Positions 25,879 to 34,420 of a stretch of 64,000 nt of DNA are shown here, piece by piece (the first letter of the stretch is position 1; each line of letters starts with the position of its first letter). The stretch spans positions 289,685-353,684 of the forward strand of contig NZ_JAUCMN010000004.1 in NCBI RefSeq assembly GCF_030363035.1, in the 5' to 3' direction. A program made the position numbers and the translations under genes. The stretch is from Curtobacterium caseinilyticum (GTDB taxonomy: Bacteria > Actinomycetota > Actinomycetes > Actinomycetales > Microbacteriaceae). The notes beneath the pieces were generated by a model. The model was not told where the DNA came from, did not search any database, and worked only from the letters and a program-made list of their open reading frames with translations.

Positions 25879-25897
25879 TGAGGTTAGCCTCACCTCA
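25879..25897. promoter_or_regulatory. IdeR/DtxR-type iron box shared by divergent iron genes
   Basis: TGAGGTTAGCCTCACCTCA is a near-palindromic 19-mer that matches the DtxR/IdeR consensus (TTAGGTTAGGCTAACCTAA) in core and spacing. It overlaps the rightward TTAGCCT box and the leftward TAACCT box, so one bound repressor would block both the siderophore reductase and the heme oxygenase. It ends on the A of the heme oxygenase ATG. Confidence 0.8.
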
Positions 25898-26583
25898 TGA
25901 GTCCGACCGTGACGCCGTTCTCCGAGCTGCTCCGTCGGCGTTCCCGTGCCGACGTGCCGGGCGCCGCTCGCTGGTCGGGCGGGGCGCACGACCTGCTGGC
26001 GGGGGAGTGCGACGTCGCCGACTACGCCGACCTGCTCGGGCAGTACGCCGTGGTCTACGACGCGCTCGAACGGGCCGCGGCCCGGATGGCCGACCACCCC
26101 GTCGCGGCGCCCTTCGTGACGGCGCAGCTCACCCGGATGCCGGCGATCCGCGCGGACCTCGAGTACCTCGTCGGCCCCGACTGGTCGGAGCTCTGCTGCC
26201 CGACCGCGGCGACCACCGCCTACGTCCGTCGGCTCAACGAGGTCGCCGCGACCTCGCCCGGTGGGTTCGTCGCGCACCACTACACGCGCTACCTCGGCGA
26301 CCTGACCGGCGGGCCGACGCTCGCGCGACTGCTCGAGGAGCGGTTCGGCTTCGACACGAACGGCGTGCTGTTCACGATCTTCGACCAGGTGGCCGACCCC
26401 GACGCCTTCGAGGACACCTACCGCGCCCAGCTCGACGCCGCGCCGTGGTCCGCCGCCGAGCGCGAGGCCGTCCTCGCGGAGGTCGACCTCGCCGCGCGGC
26501 TGGACCGGGCGCTCGTCGCGTCGCTCGGCGCGACCCGCGCGGTGGGAGCGCCGACCGCCGGGCTCGGATCGCTGCCCGCCTGA
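25897..26583 (+). CDS. Heme oxygenase family protein lacking the proximal histidine
   Basis: 228 aa. The distal-helix motif YTRYLGDLTGG and AHHY upstream of it are typical of HmuO-type biliverdin-producing heme oxygenases; total length also fits. However, the N-terminal helix, where HmuO has its heme-ligating His20 (STAQAHEKAEH), reads RSRADVPGAARW, and there is no His before residue 31. Either another ligand is used or the enzyme has changed role. It is probably iron-regulated by the box at 25879 and translated from a leaderless mRNA. Confidence 0.8.
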   Translation: MSPTVTPFSELLRRRSRADVPGAARWSGGAHDLLAGECDVADYADLLGQYAVVYDALERAAARMADHPVAAPFVTAQLTRMPAIRADLEYLVGPDWSELCCPTAATTAYVRRLNEVAATSPGGFVAHHYTRYLGDLTGGPTLARLLEERFGFDTNGVLFTIFDQVADPDAFEDTYRAQLDAAPWSAAEREAVLAEVDLAARLDRALVASLGATRAVGAPTAGLGSLPA

Positions 26584-26688
26584 GCACGGCCGGTCGGTCC
26601 GTCCGGACGGTCGTCGTCACGTGCCCGCGCACGCCGGTACAGTGCTGGAGACCCGGGGCACGGTCCCGGCGACACGTGAGAGGAACCC

Positions 26689-29340
26689 ATGACGGCGATC
26701 GACGGATCGACGCGCCACGGGCGCGCACGGGACGACGTCAGCGGAGCGGTCGACAGCGACCTGCGCGCGGACGTCCGGTACCTCGGCAACCTGCTCGGGC
26801 GGGTGCTGCGGGAGACCGGGGGCGACGACCTGCTCCACGACGTCGAGAGCCTGCGTGCCGCGGTCATCGACGCGTACGAGGGCTCCGACGCCGAGGGGGC
26901 CGCCCGTGCCGAGGCCGTCGTCGCGGGCATGTCGGCCGAGCGGGCCGAGGCCGTGGCGCAGGCGTTCACGACCTACTTCCACCTGACCAACCTGGCCGAG
27001 GAGCACCACCGCGTGCGGGTCCTCCGCGCCCGGGGGGACGACGGGGGCGTCGCGGGGGACTCGTTCCCGGCGACCTACGCGTCCCTCGTCGAGCAGGTCG
27101 GCGCGGACGAGGCGGCGGCGCGCCTGGCCGACCTCCGGTTCCACCCGGTGCTCACCGCCCACCCCACCGAGGCCCGTCGCCGTGCGGTCACCACGGCGGT
27201 CCGGCGGATCACGGACCTGATCGACGAACGCGACCGGACCCGCAACGCGACCGCCCGCGCCGAGAACGAGCGCCGGCTGCTCGAGGAGATCACCACCCTC
27301 CTGCGCACCTCGCCGCTCCGCACCACCCGCCCGACCCCGCTCGACGAGGTCCGCACCGCCATGAGCGTGTTCGACCAGACGCTGTTCGAGATCGTGCCGC
27401 AGGTCTACCGCCTGCTCGACGACCGGCTGCTCGGTGACGACGCCGGTCGTGTCCCCGTCACCGCGCCCGCGTTCGTGCGCTTCGGCACCTGGATCGGCGG
27501 TGACCGCGACGGCAACCCGCACGTCACCGCGGACGTGACCCGCCAGGCCGCGGACATCGCCGCCGAGCACATCCTGCTCGGACTCGCCCGCGCTGCGACC
27601 CGCATCGGCGCCGCGCTGACGCTCGACGCCGCCGACACCCCGGCCGACGCCGGGCTGCAGGCGCTCGTCGCCGCGCAGGAGTCGCTCGACCCCGGCATCG
27701 CCGAGCGGATCGGCGTCCGCGCGCCGAACGAGACCCACCGCCGCGCCCTGCTCTTCGTCGCCGCCCGCATCCGTGCGACGCGCCGCGGGCAGGACGGCCT
27801 GGCGTACGCCGGCCCCGAGGAGCTCCTGGCCGACCTCCGGGTCATCCAGTCCTCGCTCGTCGCCGCCGGAGCCGTCCGCACCGCCAACGGCGAGCTGCAG
27901 AACCTCGTCTGGCAGGTCGAGACCTTCGGGTTCCACCTCGCCGAGCTCGAGGTCCGTCAGCACTCCCAGGTGCACCGGACCGCCCTGGCCGAGATCCGCT
28001 CCGGTGAGACGCTCAGCGAGACGACGGAGGAAGTGCTCGCGGTGTTCCGCACGATCGCGGACCTGCAGCAGCGCTACGGCGTGCGTGCAGCCCACCGCTA
28101 CATCGTGTCCTTCACGCAGTCCGCCGCCGACCTGGCGAACGTGCACGAGCTCGCCGTCGCCGCGTGCGGGGACGCCGCCCCGGTGCTCGACGTGATCCCG
28201 CTGTTCGAGACCTTCGCCGACCTGCACGCCAGCGTCGACATCCTCGACGAGGCCGTCCGCACCGAGCCGTTCCAGCGGCGCCTGGCCGCCACCGGTCGTC
28301 GGCTCGAGGTCATGCTCGGCTACTCCGACTCGTCGAAGGACGTCGGGCCGGTGTCGGCGAACCTCGCGCTCTACGACGCCCAGGCCCGCATCGCCGACTG
28401 GGCGCGCGAGCAGGACGTCGAACTGACGCTGTTCCACGGTCGCGGCGGCTCGCTCGGCCGCGGGGGCGGACCCGCGAACGAGGCCGTCCTCGCGCAGCCG
28501 CCGGGGTCGATCGACGGACGGCTCAAGCTCACCGAGCAGGGCGAGGTCATCTTCGCCCAGTACGGCGACCAGGACATCGCCGCTCGGCACCTCGAGCAGA
28601 TGGCCTCGGCCACACTGTTCGCGTCGTCGCCGTCGAACGAGGAGCGCACGGCCGTCGCCGCCACCCGCTTCGCCGACCTCGCGCAGCAGCTGGACGACGT
28701 CTCCCGCCAGGCCTTCTACGACCTCGTGAAGGCGGACGGCTTCGCGCCGTGGTTCGCCCGGGTCACGCCGATGGAGGAGATCGGCCTGCTGCCGCTCGGC
28801 TCCCGCCCGGCCCGGCGTGGACTGAGCGTCGAGTCCCTCGAGGACCTCCGTGCGATCCCGTGGGTGTTCTCGTGGACGCAGGCCCGCATCAACCTCGCCG
28901 GCTGGTACGGGCTCGGTTCGGCGCTCGAGGCGGTCGGTGACGTCGAGGCCCTCCGCGCCGCGTACGCCGAGTGGCCGCTGTTCGGCGCGATGATCAAGAA
29001 CGTCGAGATGTCGCTCGCGAAGACCGACGAGCAGATCGCCCGTCGGTACCTCGAGCTGGCCGACCGCGACGACCTCGCCGCGAAGGTGCTCGACGAGATG
29101 CTGCGCACCCGCGACTGGGTGCTCCGCGTGTCCGGTGGCAGCGACGTGCTCGAGGACCGGCCGGTGCTCGCCCGCGCCGTCCGACTCCGCAGCCCGTACG
29201 TCGACGCGCTGTCGCACCTGCAGCTCCGCGCGCTCCGGGCGATCCGGACGTCCGGCAGCACCGATCCGACGGACGCCGACCACCGCCTGCTCCTGCTCAC
29301 CGTGAACGGGGTGGCCGCCGGCCTGCAGAACACCGGCTGA
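26689..29340 (+). CDS. ppc: Phosphoenolpyruvate carboxylase
   Basis: 883 aa, full length for the family. It makes oxaloacetate from phosphoenolpyruvate and bicarbonate to refill the TCA cycle. VLTAHPTEARRR carries the catalytic His, GGDRDGNPHVT binds substrate, GYSDSSKDVG is the second signature, FHGRGGSLGRGGGP the third, and the protein ends in GLQNTG. AGAGGA precedes ATG; a TACAGT box lies about 48 nt upstream, so this mRNA has a leader, unlike many neighbours. A strong hairpin follows. Confidence 0.97.
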   Translation: MTAIDGSTRHGRARDDVSGAVDSDLRADVRYLGNLLGRVLRETGGDDLLHDVESLRAAVIDAYEGSDAEGAARAEAVVAGMSAERAEAVAQAFTTYFHLTNLAEEHHRVRVLRARGDDGGVAGDSFPATYASLVEQVGADEAAARLADLRFHPVLTAHPTEARRRAVTTAVRRITDLIDERDRTRNATARAENERRLLEEITTLLRTSPLRTTRPTPLDEVRTAMSVFDQTLFEIVPQVYRLLDDRLLGDDAGRVPVTAPAFVRFGTWIGGDRDGNPHVTADVTRQAADIAAEHILLGLARAATRIGAALTLDAADTPADAGLQALVAAQESLDPGIAERIGVRAPNETHRRALLFVAARIRATRRGQDGLAYAGPEELLADLRVIQSSLVAAGAVRTANGELQNLVWQVETFGFHLAELEVRQHSQVHRTALAEIRSGETLSETTEEVLAVFRTIADLQQRYGVRAAHRYIVSFTQSAADLANVHELAVAACGDAAPVLDVIPLFETFADLHASVDILDEAVRTEPFQRRLAATGRRLEVMLGYSDSSKDVGPVSANLALYDAQARIADWAREQDVELTLFHGRGGSLGRGGGPANEAVLAQPPGSIDGRLKLTEQGEVIFAQYGDQDIAARHLEQMASATLFASSPSNEERTAVAATRFADLAQQLDDVSRQAFYDLVKADGFAPWFARVTPMEEIGLLPLGSRPARRGLSVESLEDLRAIPWVFSWTQARINLAGWYGLGSALEAVGDVEALRAAYAEWPLFGAMIKNVEMSLAKTDEQIARRYLELADRDDLAAKVLDEMLRTRDWVLRVSGGSDVLEDRPVLARAVRLRSPYVDALSHLQLRALRAIRTSGSTDPTDADHRLLLLTVNGVAAGLQNTG

Positions 29341-29365
29341 TCCCCGCGGGCGCGGACGCGACCGA

Positions 29366-29415
29366 GGACGGACGGGAGGCGCGTGGCGGGTCCGCCACGC
29401 GCCTCCCGTCCGTCC
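29366..29415. terminator. Family A hairpin after ppc, 24-bp perfect stem
   Basis: Arms 29366-29389 and 29392-29415 are perfectly complementary with a 2-nt gap (GT). It contains the GGACGGGAGGCGCG core. It starts 26 nt after the ppc stop and is the longest perfect hairpin of this family in the window. Confidence 0.85.
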
Positions 29416-29468
29416 CGTGGTCCCGCTGCCCCTGTCGAATCGATTCGTGAGCGCGTAGCGTCGCCCTG

Positions 29469-30683
29469 GTGACGACGGAGCGCGGACGGGCCGGACGACC
29501 GCCGACCAGCGGGGTCCTGCCGCCGATCGTGCCGCTGGCGCTCATCGTCGGGGTCTCGCCGTTCGCCACGGACATGTACATCCCGGCGCTGCCGACGATC
29601 GCCCGCGAGCTCGGCACCTCCGCCGGGGTCGTGCAGCTCTCGCTCACCGCGTTCCTCGTTGCGTTCGCCGTCGGGCAGCTGCTCGCCGGTCCGGTGAGCG
29701 ACGGGATCGGACGTCGGCCCCTGCTGCTGATCGGCACCGCGGGCTTCGCCCTCGCGTCGGTCGGCTGCGCCCTCGCTCCGGATGCGGTCACGCTCGTCGT
29801 CGCCCGCGTGCTGCAGGGCCTGGCCGGTGCTGCGGGTGCCGTCGCCGGACGGGCGATGGTGTCGGACACCACGACGGGTCCCCGCACGGCGAAGGTGTTC
29901 GGCACGCTCGCGGCGATCAACGCGATCGGGCCGGTCGTCGCGCCGCTCGCGGGCGGTGTCGTGCTCGCGGTGGGGTCGTGGCGGCTGATGTTCGTCGTGC
30001 TCGCGGTGCTCGGCGCGGTGTTCGCGGTGGCAGTGGTCCTGCGCTTCGGCGAGAGCCTGCCCCCGGCCGCTCGCGGCGGTACCGGGTTCCGGGCGAACGG
30101 GCAGCGCATCCGTGCCCTGCTGGCGATCGGACGGTTCCGGGCGTACGTGCTCACCGGGGTGCTCTCGACGATCGGGTTCTTCGCGTACATCGCGACGAGC
30201 TCGTTCGTGTTCCAGCGGCAGTACGGGTTCTCCGAGCAGCTCTACACCCTCGTCTTCGCCACCAACGCGTCGATGATGGTCCTCACCACGCTGCTGTTCC
30301 GACGGATCGTCGGGCGGTGGTCCGAGGACACCCTCCTCACCGCGGGGCTGGCCACCGGGACGGTCGGCAGTGCGGTGGTCGTCGTGTCCGCCCTCGCCGG
30401 GCTCGGCCCCGTCCCCGTGTGGTGCGCCCTCGCGGTCGTCACCGGCGCGTGGGGCTTCGTGCTGCCCGCGGCGATGACCCGGACGCAGCACGTCGGGGCC
30501 GCACACCCCGGCACGGCCGCGGCGTTGCAGGGTGGCCTGACGTTCGGACTCGGCGGCCTCGGCACACCGCTCGCGGGTGCACTGGGCGGCACGGCGCTGG
30601 CGATGGGGGCCGTCATGGCGGTCCTGATGGCCGCCGCGGTGGTCGTGCAGGTGGTCGCGACCCGGCGAGGCCGTACCACTTGA
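29469..30683 (+). CDS. MFS multidrug exporter, Bcr/CflA family
   Basis: A 404-aa transporter with 12 helices. SPFATDMYIPALPTIARELG near the first helix and GPVSDGIGRRPLLL in loop 2-3 are signatures of the Bcr/CflA drug:proton antiporters. The GTG start at 29469 lies 7 nt after TAGCGT. It is a single gene; substrates are not predictable. Confidence 0.88.
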   Translation: MTTERGRAGRPPTSGVLPPIVPLALIVGVSPFATDMYIPALPTIARELGTSAGVVQLSLTAFLVAFAVGQLLAGPVSDGIGRRPLLLIGTAGFALASVGCALAPDAVTLVVARVLQGLAGAAGAVAGRAMVSDTTTGPRTAKVFGTLAAINAIGPVVAPLAGGVVLAVGSWRLMFVVLAVLGAVFAVAVVLRFGESLPPAARGGTGFRANGQRIRALLAIGRFRAYVLTGVLSTIGFFAYIATSSFVFQRQYGFSEQLYTLVFATNASMMVLTTLLFRRIVGRWSEDTLLTAGLATGTVGSAVVVVSALAGLGPVPVWCALAVVTGAWGFVLPAAMTRTQHVGAAHPGTAAALQGGLTFGLGGLGTPLAGALGGTALAMGAVMAVLMAAAVVVQVVATRRGRTT

Positions 30684-30740
30684 CGGCCGGTACCCGGTAG
30701 GTTGCTGGGTGCACCCGCACCGAACCGAGGAGGCACCTGC

Positions 30741-31079
30741 ATGGACATCGTCGTACACGAGGCAACGGACGACACGGCAGTGCTCGAGTGCAGCGGTCGC
30801 CTGAACATGGTCAGCGCCGGCGCGTTCCGCGAGACCGTCGCGAAGGTCGTCGAGGGCGGTCGCGCACGCCTCGTCGTCGAGCTGGCCGGTGTCGAGTTCA
30901 TGGACTCGTCCGGTCTCGGCGCGCTCGTGGGCTGCCTCAAGACGGCGCGACAGGCCGGGGGTGACCTGCGCATCGCCGCGCCGTCGGAGCAGGTGCAGAT
31001 GGTCCTCAAGCTCTCGAACATCGACAAGATCCTGCGGACGTACCCGGACGGGGACGCCGCGGTGACGAACTGGGGATGA
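30741..31079 (+). CDS. STAS-domain anti-sigma-factor antagonist
   Basis: A 112-aa STAS protein. EFMDSSGLGALVGCLKTAR contains the conserved phosphorylatable Ser after Asp. In partner switching the unphosphorylated form binds the anti-sigma kinase. GAGGAGG lies 7 nt before ATG at 30741, and TAGGTT about 40 nt upstream may be its -10. It overlaps the kinase gene downstream by 4 bp. No sigma gene is adjacent. Confidence 0.88.
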   Translation: MDIVVHEATDDTAVLECSGRLNMVSAGAFRETVAKVVEGGRARLVVELAGVEFMDSSGLGALVGCLKTARQAGGDLRIAAPSEQVQMVLKLSNIDKILRTYPDGDAAVTNWG

Positions 31080-31489
31080 CCGTCGCCATGGGCGAGCACG
31101 TCCTCGACCTCGCCTGCCCGCCGGACGACGTCACGGCGGTGCACGCGTTCCTCTCCTCGGTGTGGGACCGCGAACCGGACCTGTCCACCGAGGACCGCAT
31201 GGCCCTCGAGCTCGCGCTGGTCGAGCTCGCGTCGAACGTCATCGAGCACGGTGCCGGCGGCGGCCGGGTGACCTGCTCGCTCCGTGTCGACGTCGGGGCG
31301 GACGAAGTGGTCGTGGCGCTGGCCGACGACGGCGTCCCGGTGCTCGTCGACCCGTCCGCCGCCCACCTGCCGGACGCCCTCGCCGAGGGTGGTCGCGGGC
31401 TCGCCCTCGTGCAGATGGTCGTCGACGACCTGCGGTACGAACGTGTCGGCGACCGCAACCGCTGGACGGTCCGCCGCGGACGCCACTGA
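31076..31489 (+). CDS. Anti-sigma factor with histidine-kinase-like ATPase domain (RsbW-like)
   Basis: A 137-aa HATPase_c protein. LALVELASNVIEHG is the N box and ALADDGVPV, GGRGLALVQMVVDDLRY give the G1/G2 ATP-binding parts. It should bind a sigma factor and phosphorylate the STAS partner. ATG at 31076 overlaps the STAS stop (ATGA). The cognate phosphatase may be the PP2C protein at 4895 and the sigma factor is not in view (inference). Confidence 0.87.
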   Translation: MTVAMGEHVLDLACPPDDVTAVHAFLSSVWDREPDLSTEDRMALELALVELASNVIEHGAGGGRVTCSLRVDVGADEVVVALADDGVPVLVDPSAAHLPDALAEGGRGLALVQMVVDDLRYERVGDRNRWTVRRGRH

Positions 31490-31616
31490 CGTCGCCGGTC
31501 GTCGGTCCCGCGTCCGGGGGTGACCGGTCGTCCGTTCCCCGCACACCGGGAGCCGTTCCGCGCACCATCGGTCGGCGCGCGCGACGCGGTCGTGGCACGG
31601 TGGGACGCTCGGCTCG

Positions 31617-32582
31617 ATGACCGCCGACACCCCCGTGGACCGACGGATGCGCTACGAGGCCGCCGGTACCGACCTCGACGCCGCCCTCCAGCTGTTCTCC
31701 GACGCGTACGACGGCGCGCACTTCAGTGCCCGACGCACCGGACGGCCCTTCGCGTACCGCTTCCGCATGGTCGGCGACGACGCGATGTCCCTCAGGTCGA
31801 CCCACTTCGACGCCCGGTCGGCGGGTGAGGCGTCGTCCGGGGACGAGTACGTGGTGATGTGGACGACCGACGGGGGCGGCACGGTCGACGTCGGACGTGA
31901 CGAGGCCGGGTTCGCACCGGGGCGGCCGGTGGTGTTCCCGACCGGCAGGCCGTTCGTCTTCGACCTCGAGGACGTCCGGCAGAACCTCGTGCACTTCGAC
32001 CGCCGGTTCCTCGAGGGCGTCGCTGCCGAGGACCACGGGGGCCAGCCGGGCGCCCTGGTCTTCGACCACACCGCCCTGCCGCGCGCCGAGGACCTGCGGG
32101 TGTGGAACGCCCAGGTCCGCCGTGCCGCCGAGGTCGTCCTCGGCACGGCCCGTCCGTCGCCGATCGCCCTGGCCGAGACCGCACGCGAGACCGCCCTGGC
32201 GATGCTCCGGACGTTCCCGCACCGGCAGCTCGCGTCCGAGGTCCCCGTCCCGCAGGGTGCCACGTCCCGCGTCCGCGAGGCCGTCGAGTACATGCACGCC
32301 TCCGCGCACACGCCCATCACCACCACGGACGTGGCCGAGCACGTCGGCCTGAGCGTCCGCGGGTTGCAGCAGGCGTTCCAGCGCCAGGTCGGCACCGCGC
32401 CGAACGCGATGCTGCGGGGGATCCGGATGGACCGCGTCCGCGAGGAACTCCGGCAGGCCGCGCCGGGCGACCTCACCGTCGCCTCGGTCGCCGTCCGGTG
32501 GGGCTTCGCGCACCTGGGGCGGTTCTCCGCGGCGTACGCGAAGCGCTTCGGCGAGTACCCGCGTGACACGCTCCACGGCTGA
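31617..32582 (+). CDS. AraC-family transcriptional regulator
   Basis: 321 aa. The N-terminal sensing half is followed by two helix-turn-helix motifs from about 220 (ITTTDVAEHVGLSVRGLQQAFQRQVGTAP and VASVAVRWGFAHLGRFSAAYAKRFGEYPRDTL). The architecture and C-terminus parallel the regulator at 15623. GACGCT lies 7 nt before the ATG. Targets are unknown. Confidence 0.85.
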   Translation: MTADTPVDRRMRYEAAGTDLDAALQLFSDAYDGAHFSARRTGRPFAYRFRMVGDDAMSLRSTHFDARSAGEASSGDEYVVMWTTDGGGTVDVGRDEAGFAPGRPVVFPTGRPFVFDLEDVRQNLVHFDRRFLEGVAAEDHGGQPGALVFDHTALPRAEDLRVWNAQVRRAAEVVLGTARPSPIALAETARETALAMLRTFPHRQLASEVPVPQGATSRVREAVEYMHASAHTPITTTDVAEHVGLSVRGLQQAFQRQVGTAPNAMLRGIRMDRVREELRQAAPGDLTVASVAVRWGFAHLGRFSAAYAKRFGEYPRDTLHG

Positions 32583-32610
32583 CGGGACGTCGTCCCGCTA
32601 CGCTGCCCGG

Positions 32611-33183
32611 ATGAACGTGGAAGCGCGGCCTGCCGACCGCCACCCCTGGGTCGTCGTGCCGGGCATCTGGGGGTCCGACGCCGACCACTGGCAGTCCCGG
32701 TGGCAGGCGGACCGGGGCGTCGACGCCGTGCGGATCGCGCCGACGTCGTGGTCGGAGCCGGATCCCGAGGACTGGCGCCGGGCGATCTCCGACGCCGTCC
32801 GACGATCGGCGCGGCCGCCCCTGCTCGTGGCCCACAGCCTCGGCGTCCTCGCCGTCGCCGAGTGGCTCGCGGAGCACGACGACGGCAGCGTCGCGGGTGC
32901 GTTCCTCGTCGCACCGCCGGACCCGGAGGCACCTTCCTTCCCGGAGGCGGCGTCTGGGTTCCGTGCACCGACGGCGGCGGTGTCGACGCCGACGGCGCTG
33001 GTCGTGAGCGACGACGACCCGTACTGTTCCGTCGCGCGTGCCTCCGGCTTCGCGGCCGTGCTCGGCGCACGGGTGCTCCGGGTGGGGGACCGGCAGCACG
33101 TGAACGTCGCGAGCGGCGTCGGTGCGTGGCCCGAGGGGCGTGGCCTCCTCGACGCCTTCGCCGCCGACCTGCCGAGGGCGTGA
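32611..33183 (+). CDS. RBBP9/YdeN-type alpha/beta hydrolase
   Basis: 190 aa. WVVVPGIWGSDADHWQSRWQ at the start, nucleophile Ser in VAHSLGVLAVAEWL, Asp in VSDDDPYCSVARA and His in VGDRQHVNVASG give a complete triad of the RBBP9/YdeN family, small serine hydrolases of unclear physiological substrate. TACGCT lies 6 nt before the ATG, a leaderless layout. Confidence 0.87.
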   Translation: MNVEARPADRHPWVVVPGIWGSDADHWQSRWQADRGVDAVRIAPTSWSEPDPEDWRRAISDAVRRSARPPLLVAHSLGVLAVAEWLAEHDDGSVAGAFLVAPPDPEAPSFPEAASGFRAPTAAVSTPTALVVSDDDPYCSVARASGFAAVLGARVLRVGDRQHVNVASGVGAWPEGRGLLDAFAADLPRA

Positions 33184-33289
33184 CACGCCGCTCACGTCCG
33201 AGCCGACACGTCAGGTGCACAGCCCCGGGATGCGCGACACACCGCGGATCTCCCGGGTTCCGGTGCCCCTGATATCTATCCTGCGTCAC

Positions 33290-34354
33290 ATGGAGACCCA
33301 GCCCGGTGCACGCACCCCCCTCGTCGACCCGTTCGGTCGCGAGCTCGAGGAGTGGCTCCGAGACGTCCCGGCCACCCGCACGCCGTACCTGGCGGACCTC
33401 GTGGTGCCGCCGGTCACGGGTCCCGTGCAGCGCCCGGTGACGTCTCCGGACGCGCTCGTCGGTCCCTCCGACCCGCAGTCCGACACGGCGGAGCCCACCC
33501 CCGCTGTGCAGCCCGCCGCCGGACCCGTCGACACCGAGCAGCCCGCCGCCGAGACCGGGTCGTTCCGCCGTCGTGACCGCGCTCGGCACGTCGCCGCCTG
33601 TGCCCCGTCCTTCCCCGAGCCACCCGCACGGATGGCGCTCCGCATCGAGGACCTCGCGGTCGAGGTGTCCGCCGCCAGCGGTCGCACCACGGTCGAGCGC
33701 ATCGTGCTGCTCGAGGACGAGGTCCGGCGCCGCGACGAGGACCTCGCCCGACTCGCCGCGTGGGAGGCCACCGTCGCCGGACTCGACGACGCCGAGGTCG
33801 CCGCCGCCCGTTCCTTCGCCCGCGCCGTCTTCGCGGACCTGCTCGCGGACGCCGCCGACGAGGCCGGACGACGTGAGCGCGCCGCTGCCCGCCGCGCGTC
33901 GACCTCCCCGCTGCCGACCCCGGTCCGCGACGCAGCCCGGCCGGACCGCACCGCGGCGGTCCGGACCCGCCACGTGCGGGCGGCGACGACCGCGTCCGTG
34001 CTGCCGGTCGCCCCCGGCGCGGAGTCGACCACCGGCGGGCGGGACGAGCCCGTGCGGCCGGTGCTGTCCCTCCCGGACCGGACGCCGGTCTCCGCGAACA
34101 CGCGGCCCACGCCGCTCGTCCAGCCCGCCACCGGGCCCACGGTCATCGACCGCGCCGCGTTCGCCGCGGCGTTGACGGCGCACGCCGGCACGACGGCGAG
34201 CACCCCGGTCGTGCTGCCCGACGCCGTTGCGATCCCCGCCGGGCACCAGGGCGAGGCGACCCCGGACGCGACCTCGCCCGCGGCAGCGGCCACCGAGGCG
34301 GGTTGGTGGGCGCGCCTCGTCACCCGACTGCGCGGCCTGTTCGGCCGGCGCTGA
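33290..34354 (+). CDS. Hypothetical protein with amphipathic C-terminal anchor
   Basis: 354 aa. I chose ATG at 33290, 7 nt after TATCCT (33277-33282). It opens METQPGARTPLVDPFGRELEEWLRDVP; long Pro/Ala/Thr-rich disordered segments flank a helical charged part (MALRIEDLAVEVSAASGR...VERIVLLEDEVRRRDEDLARL). It ends in WWARLVTRLRGLFGRR, a basic amphipathic helix that may bind membrane. No family is recognised. A scaffold-like or envelope-associated role is a guess. Confidence 0.6.
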   Translation: METQPGARTPLVDPFGRELEEWLRDVPATRTPYLADLVVPPVTGPVQRPVTSPDALVGPSDPQSDTAEPTPAVQPAAGPVDTEQPAAETGSFRRRDRARHVAACAPSFPEPPARMALRIEDLAVEVSAASGRTTVERIVLLEDEVRRRDEDLARLAAWEATVAGLDDAEVAAARSFARAVFADLLADAADEAGRRERAAARRASTSPLPTPVRDAARPDRTAAVRTRHVRAATTASVLPVAPGAESTTGGRDEPVRPVLSLPDRTPVSANTRPTPLVQPATGPTVIDRAAFAAALTAHAGTTASTPVVLPDAVAIPAGHQGEATPDATSPAAAATEAGWWARLVTRLRGLFGRR

Positions 34355-34420
34355 GCTGCCCGGTGCCGCGTCGTCGTGGTGCGGCGTCGAGGGCCGTCGG
34401 GGTCTCGGTAGACTGACGGG

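Noticed and set aside
31617..32582. AraC regulator as a specific controller of the STAS/HATPase pair
   Set aside because: The genes are separated by more than 120 bp with their own promoter-like box, and nothing in the sequence links them.
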